Below are positions 55,355 to 64,000 of a stretch of 64,000 bases of DNA, piece by piece; the stretch's first letter is position 1; the number at the start of each line of letters is the position of its first letter. The DNA is from Chalciporus piperatus. Lineage: Eukaryota > Basidiomycota > Agaricomycetes > Boletales > Boletaceae. The stretch covers positions 1 to 64,000 of the forward strand of contig JBBPTG010000043.1 in NCBI GenBank assembly GCA_038093975.1, read 5' to 3'. The notes beneath the pieces are model-generated. The model was not told the origin of the DNA, ran no database searches, and saw nothing but the letters and a program-made list of their open reading frames with translations. Position numbers and translations under genes: made by a program.

Positions 55355-58300
55355 CTAGCCTCCCGAAGCTTCCTCCAACTGTATCGTAACCTCTTCAAGT
55401 CCAGGTATCCGGCTTTTCAGCAGGGTATTGACTCGTCCCAGCACACGGTCGATATTCGACTGTTTATTGCTCGACGTGTCTGACGAATGCGAATGTGTAG
55501 TAGAATGAGAGAGTTGGACACGAATGGAACCGATGACAGTGGCGGAGTCCTTGGGCCAAAACCGTGGTGAGGAATACGAGGCGACTCCTTCCACATGCTC
55601 GAGCTGCACAACGACACCTCAGGTCGCATCGGTGTTCATCTCTTGTACAAAAGCATCCACATACCTCCTTTAAGGCCAGCTCAACGTTGCTTGCGGCGTG
55701 TCCCAGATCCAGGCTGAGTATCCGCCCCGTATCAATGACAAGAGGGACGACACTCGCGACAATGAGTATGGCAATGAAGAGAGAGGCGATCGGATCAAAT
55801 CCTGTCCACCCGTAGTACTGGATGAGGAGCGTCGAGATAATAACTCCCACCGACCCAAGGGTATCCTAAGTGGCGGTTGAGTCCCAACCTTCGAAAACAC
55901 GATAAAACGTACCGCCATCACATGCAAGAATACCCCGCGCATATTGTGACTGTGGCCTTCGTGATCGTGACCGTGCGGATGCGGATGAGATCCGTGTCCA
56001 TGCCCATCATGGTGGTGATGATCGTTGTGATCGTGGTGGTGATCGTGGTGGTGCACAGGATGGTGTCCATGGTTCAGTGTGCTTGGGTAATTGGGGGATA
56101 TGGGGGAATCCACAGGAGACGACTTTGGGAATGGAACTTGAGTAGCAGCATTTAATGATGATTGGCTACTCTCAGGTGTAATTTGGAGTGATGGGCCCCT
56201 AGAATGAGGTTTTCTGCCCCTCATAGTGGAAGACCTCGAAGCCTCGTGCGTATGCTCCGCATCAGTGGGTGAATGCGTGTGCGAGTGGTTATCTGAGGTT
56301 TCATTCTTGTGCTGCTCGTGGTCGTGCCCATGATCATGGTCGTGGTGGTGATGCGAATCTGATCCCTCGTGTTTGTGTTCGCAAGTATGGTCATGATGAT
56401 GCGGGTGAGGATCGTGTTCGATGGTCTGATGGCTATGGTTGTCATGTGGATGCGAGTGCGAATGATCCTCATGAGAGTGGTCATGGCCATGTCCATGCGT
56501 ATGCGCATGCGAATGTCCGTGTCCGTGCCCATGGTCATGTCCATGTCCATGTCCCTACACCCGGCATTTATGCGTCAAGTTTCCACCCCAGTGAGCAAAG
56601 CACCTACATGATGGTGGTGTCCTCCCATCGCGAACATGCCAAACAGGTTTACCCCAAGCCCGAGTGAGCTGATCAGTAACAGTTGCTTCGTCGACATGTC
56701 CGGGGGGTCTAGGCTAGTGGAACGGACCGCCTTAGATCATCAACAGAATACCGCGCGAGGAACTCACAGCCGTTGCACTGCTTCGAATACGATAAATATC
56801 GAGATCAGGATCAGGAATATCCCGTTCGCGAAGCCCGATAGTGTCTCGATCCTGCTGAACCTGGGGACAAGCAAAAATGGCATTGAACATTTTCATCTCT
56901 TATAGCTAACCCAATCAGCACCCACCCATACGTAAAACGTTCGTTGGGAGGCCACTTAGCCATAACTGACGCCAACAATCCGACGCCAATGGCCAAACAA
57001 TCGAATGCCATATGAATAGCTTCGTGTTGGTCAGACACCAATATCAACGCACACGACATATCAACATTGACTTACCGTCGGAAATAAGTCCAAGGCTATT
57101 CGTCCAGACACCATAAAGCATCTGTACTAGCATGTAGCACAGATTCAGAGCTAAAAAGTAAAAGATCTTTCTAGACTCGTCATCGGAGAGAATAGAATTT
57201 AGGTAAAAGCGGGCGAGCTTTGAAATCGGCGTCCGTGGCGAGGATGATAGGGTCTGGTCATCGCGCGGATACAACGCTGGCATAATCATGAGTGAATACC
57301 TCGTGCGATACAATAGTGCGTACCGTAATAAAGCATTGCACCAAGTAGCAGATCGATCCAGTGCAGGTGCTGCGAGAAACCGAGATACCCTAGGGCAATG
57401 GAGACGAGGAAAGCTGACGGATACGATAGCAGGAAGGACTGGGCAGCCTGCTGCGAATTATAGTGGTTGATTTTCGTGTCCGGTGTCAGGAAGATCATTT
57501 TGAAAGTGAGGAGCGGAAGGACAGCAAGAGACAGTAAGGGAGGAATGGGGGAAGCTGGAAGGTCGAGCTTACAGAGGTCGATCAATGATTATACTGTGTG
57601 GCAGGACGATAAACTTACCACTGCTCGCCTGAAGGCGTAAAGAGGGAGGCCTAGGACTGCAGCGCCAAACGTACTGGCAGCGGTGGTCAAGGTGGGTTCG
57701 AGCGTGGGTGATAAGACACCCCGAAGACGTTCCAAGCCATAAGTTGCTAGGCCATGGAGAACGAGACAGCCATAGCCAGGAAAGATGATAGCAGGACTGC
57801 GATGGGACAATGCGACATCGGAGAAAAAGGAGAGGAAGAAGGAGGACGCAATAATTAGGGGACGGGAGATCTAGCGGGAATGTATGAGCGAGAGTCGATA
57901 TTCAATGAGTATTCCGACTAACGGAAGGAGAAGTTATCATCGCGTCCACCCAGGAAGAAGAGAAGTGCACAAATAGAACGACGCTGTCAGGAAGAGAATC
58001 AGCAGGCGTTGTTATACGACATTAAGCGGACGTACCGCGGTGAAGACAACCGGTAGAGCGCGGTGTATAATGCCGCTTGTTGTAGGAAGAGTAATAATGA
58101 AGAGACGCCTAGCGCCGTCCACTACGGCATTGTCAGATGAGATGATGGGCTTGAACGGTGGTAACTTGCCTCGATTTGCGTCCGCTTCGAAAACTGGAAA
58201 GTCAATCCCTCCCAAATCAACAAGCCCAGTGCGCCGATGGCTAGGACTCTCATGACCACCCAGAAGACGCCGACATCATAGGATAATAGTGACTCCTTTG

Positions 58301-58485
58301 CGGCATATGCTGCCAAGACGAAGAGCACATTCGATACGAGTATTCTAGGGAATGCTCTTGTGCCGAGTCTACGGAGGATGGTGAGCGCAGAGTGAGGAAG
58401 GTGAATGAGGACATTACGATGCAGAGAGCACTTTTGCAGGTTGGAGACTGATCTTTCTACGCGTCCGTGCGTCTGGGGCGGACAT
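55355..58485 (-). CDS. MSC2: ER/Golgi zinc transporter of the Msc2 / ZnT5-7 type (cation diffusion facilitator)
   Basis: The start is chosen at ATG 58485 (MSAPDARTRRKISLQPAK). A first intron (GTAATG..CCTAG, about 58417-58344) links it to ILVSNVLFVLAAYAAKESLL. A long multi-helix N-terminal half follows. The CDF core then begins: FYFLALNLCYMLVQMLYGVW, the metal-site block AIHMAFDCLAIGVGLLASV, RIETLSGFANGIFLILISIF and GWTGFDPIASLFIAILIVAS. Between them is a very large His-rich loop (about 56560-55930), with dozens of HxH pairs coded by CAT/CAC-GGN-type repeats, interrupted by a Ser/Pro linker. A cytosolic C-terminal domain ends LEEASGG. Yeast Msc2 moves Zn2+ into the ER; the animal relatives ZnT5 and ZnT7 act in Golgi and vesicles. 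The N-terminal exon reading is the least sure part. Confidence 0.9.
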
Positions 58486-58851
58486 CCCAGCGAGTCTCAG
58501 CAAGTCTGGCAATAATAGACTCCGTAGTAGACCAAGTTCAAGAGGCCGGTGTCTGTTTCCGAACAAGGAAGGTTCTTCCCATCTGCCATCGCTGTGTTTG
58601 TCTGTTTGGTCTTGGGTAGATAAATTCGGTGCGACTGTGAATTTTCCTCTTCATCTTCTTGCCAGGTGAGTTTGATTCTCAATTCTGCTTCATTGGATGA
58701 AATATTTAGATGACGAGTCCGATACATTCTGCTCGAGGTTTCCTCCTGTGGGTTGTTATGACGAGTCCTTCAATTTTTTACCATTCATGCATATCTGATC
58801 CGCTTCTATCTGACCCCCACGATCTTCTTGGCTGACTCCATTCTCAACAGT
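58486..58851. promoter_or_regulatory. divergent promoter between zinc transporter and Tsr4-like gene
   Basis: 366 bp separate the divergent starts at 58485 and 58852. No distinct motif is found. Confidence 0.4.
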
Positions 58852-60431
58852 ATGCCCGTCCCAACTGAAGATGACTGGTCCGACTCCGACGATGAGATCG
58901 TCGCAGGCATGGAGACTGATGTCCTGCTTGGAATACCCGACGGTATTGCGGAAACCGATAACGACATCAAAGATGCCGCCGTCTCTCGCATCGGCGGCCT
59001 TCCTGTACGAGCTTTGTCTCCTGTCCTATGTATGAGCACCATGTCGACGCAATTTTAATTGTATCTTGCTTTTTCAAGGCGTTCTTGCCTTCTCGCGAAC
59101 CCCCGTTTCCTTCTTCGCAGTGCAAGGTCTGCTCGAATCCAATGGAGCTCCTCCTGCAGGTGTGGTGTCCATTCGAAGACAGTCCCATGGATCGAGCATT
59201 GTATCTTTGGGGATGTGCCCGCTCCTCGTGCCAAAGGCAGGCCGGAAGGTAGGCACAATCTGGCAAGATAAGACTATGAATCTCAGGAACGTGCAGCGTA
59301 CGAGCATGGCGTGGCTTGAGATTTAACGCTGCGTATGCGGCAAAGCTGAAGCAAAAGAAGGAAAGGAAAGCCGGACAGCAAAAGACTTCATCCGCCCCTC
59401 CAAAAAATCCTGCGTCGACGGCTAACCCCTTCTCCGTGAGTTACTGGCTCTGTTCATTCTGGTTTCATTTTATCGACCAGTTGGTCACTCAGATTCAAAA
59501 CACACCCACACCGATGGCTTTTGGCCTGGGTGATCAAATATTCGGTAAACCAACTCCGGATGTAGTCGATCAACATGCGTCAGGGGATGTTGACGATCAC
59601 AGTGATGCGGAAAGCGACGATTCTTCGTCATCCGAGAACTCGCTTGTGGTGGCCATGGCTTCAACGTCCGTGGAAGACTCGTTTTGGGCTGTAGCACCAT
59701 CGTACCCTGCAATATACTTGTCGACTACGACCGAATACATTCCTCAGCCCCACAAGGCCAAGATCCCAGCTAATGCCAGGATAGAGGAACCGATCGAAGA
59801 CGATGGTAAAGCCGGAAAGGATGCAACTTGGGCGTTTGAATCGTATGAAAACTCGATAGAGGTGGATAACGTATTCGATCGGTTCACGAAACGTGTCGGA
59901 TGTGCAGGGGAACAGTGTCTTCGGTGGGTCATCAGTGTGTATGATTATTTTAAGCTTTATAGAGACCATCTCTGCAGGTACGACCTTAAAGGCACACCCC
60001 TTCCTTTTGCATCAGATAAGGTTTTCGAGTCGCTGTTTCCTGCACCTCCCCAGGATCCCCTTCCGGTCACGAAGGCCGTTTTCAAAGTCGTACAGCCAGT
60101 GAAGCGCTCGTATAGCACAACGTCCATCCCATCGTGTCCCTCTTGCAGATCTAGCCGGGTGTTTGAATGCCAACTGATGCCGAATCTGATCAACGTTCTC
60201 AGAGACTCGGTGGATGAAAAGGGCTTGGATGTACGTAAAATGATGGATGAACAAAGGATCAAAGCAGTCCAAGATGCGCTCAAACGCAGCAAAGAACCAG
60301 GGAGTCGGGGAATGGAGTGGGGTACCTGCATGGTGTTTTCATGTGAGAATGACTGCTGCCTGGACGACGGAGGTAAAGATGCTCAGGAATGTTGGCGGGA
60401 GGAGTATGTACTTGTTCAGTGGGACGAGTAA
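58852..60431 (+). CDS. TSR4: PDCD2/Tsr4-family ribosome-assembly chaperone
   Basis: ATG at 58852 (MPVPTEDDWSDSDDEI), stop TAA ending 60431, about five exons. The N-terminal zinc-binding part is split by introns and includes CKVCSNPMELLLQVWCP followed by YLWGCARSSCQR. An acidic Ser/Asp linker follows, then the PDCD2 C-terminal domain: GCAGEQCLR, CPSCRSSRVFECQLMPNLIN, GMEWGTCMVFSCENDCC and WREEYVLVQWDE at the very end. Yeast Tsr4 binds nascent Rps2 (uS5) and is needed for 40S maturation; human PDCD2 does the same for RPS2. All cysteine pairs are present, so the protein should fold. Confidence 0.95.
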
Positions 60432-60646
60432 TAAGTATATGTATAGACATCGTTGTTGTAACGCGGCTCTTGTTTTTCATGAACGTGCTCGTCGTGAGAG
60501 ACGTTGACGGACGGTGGAAATAGTAACGTTATTTGGTTGTTCACTTGTTCTTTTATGGCGCTCGTCAAGTTTTTGTGCTGAGACGCTCGACGGAAGCATT
60601 GCAGATCTCTTTCGCATCTCCCACCGCCAACTCCCCTTCCAGTGCG

Positions 60647-63429
60647 ATGCCCCACTCCTTGACGCTGCCCTCAGCGCTCTCTCTGTCTGGCCCAGACAGC
60701 GTCAACGACAACGGCTCTGCAAACCAAGTTCAGCGATTTCCCCACACTCGTGCGCAGCTGTCTGCCATAGTTAGGCAGCACAAATCGCCACTCGAAGGAT
60801 ACGATGCCGACGACGGAGACGACTCAGGTCGTGTCAATACCGCCCTGGTAAACAAAGTCGCTTCGCTGCTCGCCGACGAAGAAGAGGATGCCCTCAAGCA
60901 CCTTCTCAAGAACGAATGCGGGGCTGACGACGATATGGTCAGTAGCTCGTCCCAGCGTTCATCTCCTCCTTCAATATCTCCGTTTTAGCTGGAACAACAT
61001 GTCCTCGACCTCATGCACAGACATCGTGACGACCTAGCAGGCGTTCCATTTCTGTTTCTCACCCCAACTCGACGACCATCACGACCCTCATCCAGAGCTT
61101 CTTCTCACTCTGTACGACTCAACAGACCTGATACCCCATCTTCCCTTCCCAATTCTCCATTTGCTATCGGATTCCGCAGGCCACACACCCCTGTTACTTC
61201 CCCGCTCGTCGGTGGTAACCCATCATCATACATTTCTGCACGTAGCGCTTCACCAATGCACTCACCGGTGCTCGCTCACGCGCAAGCCACTCAAGCACAT
61301 AATCAATTCACTGCCAGTCTTCCTGCATCACCTATTTCTTCTCCTAGACTGCTCAGTGCCAAAGCTACAGAATTCAAACCCATTCCAAGGCCTCTCTCAG
61401 CAGCTTCCTCGAACCCCGCTACACTCACGGGCTATGGCAGAACCGAGACACCATCGCCTGATATGTGGTCCCACAGTCCATTCAGAGCTACTTCCAATCT
61501 CGCCATTGCCGCTCCTCTTCTTCCAGACCAGAGTATTCCTTCGCGAGCTGCTACACCAAGCCAGCTCCGCTCCTCCACGAGAGCTGATGAAGGAGACGAA
61601 GAAGATGACCCGTTCGATCCCTTTGCACCAAGAACAGTGCCTCATTCATTCCATCCGATCACAGTCACAGACTTTGATCAATGGTCTGACTCAGCAACCT
61701 CTCTTTCTCCCGAGGACCTCCGCGCACAGGGGTATCCTCTTGGTGGTTATGATTATGACTCTCAATTCGATAACCCTGAGGAGGATCCAGATACATCCGC
61801 TTATCTCACGGATGGCATGACACCTCTTGATGTCCTCAGCTCTGTCTTTGGTTCAACCCTCGCCCCTTCTGAGCTCGAAGAAGCGCTGTCGCAGAATGGA
61901 TATGATTTTGAGAAGGCGATGGCTTGGCTCATCGATCGCGCATTGCCCTCTCCCCCACAACACTCGCAGACGAGAATGCAGTCACTTGGTAGCCGTGTCA
62001 CCCTGGTCACAAGGGATGGGCCAGCAGCTCTGCTGCGCGGTGGGCGATCAGGCTATACGAATATAGTCCGGCCGGCTGGTAGAGGTACCACTGCGCGCCC
62101 TGTTCTAGGTGGCAACCGTGTGTGCCGATATTACCTAGCGGGGGAATGCTTGCGAGCAGATTGTCGATTCAGGTATAAGGCATCACACTGTTTTTCATAA
62201 AACTCTTGGACCTGAGTTATAAATTTGCAGCCATGATCTCGAGCGCGCACTATGCCGATTCTGGCTGCGCGGTACCTGTGCAAAGCAAGATCAATGCGAA
62301 TTCTTGCATCACTTGCCCAACGAAGTCGATGTGACGACGGTTACGAATGCGCTTTCTCGTACAAACCTGCATCACCATAATGGCAATTCGACGGGCACCA
62401 CCAGTCCACCTCCTGACGAATTCCCTGCGTTGGGCTACGAAGGTTCTACGGCCGCAGGGAACAGAAGGCAACAGCACGATCCGGGCCGTACACGGTTCGC
62501 GGCTGCAGTCAAGCGTCCTATACCTGCGCCAGTGCCTGCCCCTCGTCGTGAACCCATCTCGAGCACCAACTCTGCCGATAACTTGCAGCTCAGAACCTCT
62601 ATTGTTGCACCGAAGGCTTCCCCACGTATCAAGCTGCGTCCTCCGGCTCTCCTTCCTACCCTACCCACGGGAGAGTCGGTCAGTTCCCTCTACATGTCTT
62701 ATCGCTCTCGTGCATTGCAGCTCGGTGCGGCTCGAAACGCCTGTTTGTCGCGAGCTGCTGATGCATGGAGACGAGGTGACGGTGCTGCTGCCAAGCGATT
62801 CAGTAGGGAAGGACACGATCTTAACGCGAAGATGAGCAACGAGATGACGGAGGCCGCCGGTCGGCTTGTTAGAGAGCGTGTCAAGCTTTCTGAGCAAGCC
62901 GTGAAGAGTCGAGAGTTGAACTGGTCTGATGACCTCGGCGATCGCAGTGCTCGCGGACGCGCTTATGGTGGTGGTTTGGGTGTTTGTTTGGGTATTGCAA
63001 GTAAGGACATTGGTGGTGAATCGAAATTGACTTCGGAGGAGAGGACAGAGGTGATGCTTGACTTGCATGGTTTACACTCTAACGAGGCGACTGAGGTGTT
63101 GGAGGAATTTTTGCTCGCAGTGAGTGCCCGTTTCCGTTGTGATTGTTGTGACAGTGTTGACTGACTTGGATTGAAAGCTCGAACGGGAACACTTCTTGGG
63201 TCTTGGTGCGCATCTTCAACGATTCCTTTTTATCGATCAACTCAACATGTTCTATTTTCTAGCATACACGATCGTTGGAGAAGAAAAGCACACGGGAACC
63301 CAGGACCCAGGAAGAGGTGCTTCGCGTGCTCGCCTCGCAGCTGGTGTTCGAGAATGGTTACACCGCTGGGGCTATCCGTGGAGCGAGCGGGATGGCATCA
63401 TCTGCATGGATCCTCTGACACACACATGA
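60647..63429 (+). CDS. CCCH zinc-finger protein with DUF1771 and Smr domains
   Basis: ATG at 60647 (MPHSLTLPSALSLSG), stop at 63429, four or five exons. Order: an N-terminal helical region with acidic patch (LLADEEEDALKHLLKNECGA), a long Ser/Pro-rich linker, and a CUE/UBA-like motif (LSSVFGSTLAPSELEEALSQ, NGYDFEKAMAWLIDRAL). Two CCCH fingers follow (CRYYLAGECLRADCRF..H across an intron, then CRFWLRGTCAKQDQCEFLH), then DUF1771 (YRSRALQLGAARNACLSRAA, GDGAAAKRFSREGHDLN) and an Smr domain with LDLHGLHSNEATEVLEEFL and a C-terminal GVREWLHRWGY. Smr domains are RNA endonucleases in translation quality control (Cue2/NONU-1 type). The CCCH fingers add RNA binding. Its own role is inferred. Confidence 0.9.
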
Positions 63430-63762
63430 GAGGGCGTTAAGATTCCCATTTACGAATGATTTCAAAGGATGGTTGTCAAGGGGAGAATGTTTATATGGAA
63501 GATGTTGAAAAGAAAGTAGGACGTGTACGATAGCGATAGCGATAGAATCTACAGGTAATAGAAAGGGTTGTGACCTGTGATGTTGGTCTGAGCTACAGAC
63601 GTTGTGGCGGTGCAGGTAGCTACTCACGTGGCAGTTTGGTGGCAGTGGAGCGTAGTGCGGTTGTTATGAAAGGCGGCGGGTGCATATATGCGAATAAAGA
63701 CCCTGAGCCAAGCCTTGAGCGCTGCTGGAACTTGATTTTAGACTCTCTCTCAACAGACAACC
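63430..63762. other. intergenic spacer
   Basis: 333 bp holding the 3' flank of the Smr gene and the promoter of the next gene. CGATAG occurs twice in tandem at about 63530-63543; no other feature is seen. Confidence 0.4.
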
Positions 63763-64000
63763 ATGTCTACCCAGGACGACACCAACACCGACAGCGCCAA
63801 CGACGAGCGGCGACCATACTCCATTGACCTGACCCTAGAGCTAGAGCACCAGCTCGACAACGAGTCTGCAGATGGCGACCGTCCTCAGTCTCTCGATCCC
63901 CAGGTACTCGCCCACATCATCACAGAGCTCAGGACGTCGCTACAAGACGTCACTCGTCATCGTGACGAACTTACCCATGCACTGTCCGAACTCCGGGCCA
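63763..64000 (+). CDS. unidentified protein with N-terminal coiled coil, partial
   Basis: The ATG at 63763 starts MSTQDDTNTDSANDERRPYS, then LTLELEHQLDNES and ITELRTSLQDVTRHRDELTH, and the frame is open to the window end. The acidic start followed by heptad-like Leu spacing suggests a coiled-coil protein. The family cannot be told from 79 residues. Confidence 0.6.
   Translation, partial: MSTQDDTNTDSANDERRPYSIDLTLELEHQLDNESADGDRPQSLDPQVLAHIITELRTSLQDVTRHRDELTHALSELRA

Noticed and set aside
56221..56667. Met/Thr/Arg-rich and Val/His-rich open frames on both strands
   Set aside because: They are out-of-frame shadows of the His-rich repeat in the zinc transporter gene.
1..64000. CRISPR arrays, bacterial operons, ribosome-binding sites, rRNA genes
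   Set aside because: None found; the window is intron-rich fungal nuclear DNA and no regularly spaced repeat array is present.

Overview
The window is nuclear DNA of a filamentous basidiomycete, most likely an Agaricomycete. Genes are broken by many 45-75 bp introns with GT..AG ends. The conserved proteins are fungal, and the mobile elements are of types known from mushroom genomes: a KDZ transposon, a tyrosine-recombinase retrotransposon, a TET/JBP dioxygenase and DUF6532-type proteins. All calls come from reading the sequence and recognising families; no database search was run.

The left 24 kb is a nest of mobile DNA. It starts with the 3' end of a TET/JBP dioxygenase gene (1-374) and a DUF6532-like gene (641-2485). 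Next is a Ngaro/DIRS-type retrotransposon (about 2586-8037) with a spliced Gag, a reverse transcriptase-RNase H and a tyrosine recombinase. The recombinase is split by a 1,044-bp inverted-repeat element with an exact 8-bp target duplication (6776-7819). A four-gene KDZ block follows (about 8427-20987): a large low-complexity protein, a viroplasmin-like protein, a small basic protein, and a KDZ transposase fused to a Ulp1-type protease. A shared terminal motif brackets this block and also occurs at one end of the 1,044-bp element. An HNH-nuclease gene (21215-24204) is cut in two by another 1,947-bp inverted-repeat element.

From 26 kb on the window is mostly ordinary housekeeping DNA. It holds proteasome beta-4 (26040-26760), a hotdog thioesterase (28745-29596), two tandem MATE transporters (31708-37176), a Werner-type 3'-5' exonuclease with a C-terminal helicase-like HTH (37663-39596) and a cytochrome P450 (39999-42101). 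A 1.04-kb transposon with perfect 34-bp inverted repeats follows; it carries a frameshifted gene (42184-43228). Then come a low-complexity hypothetical protein, SmB (45399-45990), nitronate monooxygenase (46420-47673), pyruvate carboxylase (48010-52890), the Golgi GDP-mannose transporter Vrg4 (53411-54987), an Msc2/ZnT5-like zinc transporter (55355-58485), PDCD2/Tsr4 (58852-60431), a CCCH-DUF1771-Smr protein (60647-63429) and the start of a coiled-coil protein (63763-64000).

The stretches 24.2-26.0, 26.8-28.7 and 29.6-31.7 kb gave no gene I can support. The most interesting part is the KDZ block, with its linked nuclease-, protease- and RNase-H-like accessory domains, the neighbouring TET/JBP gene and its apparent non-autonomous relative.
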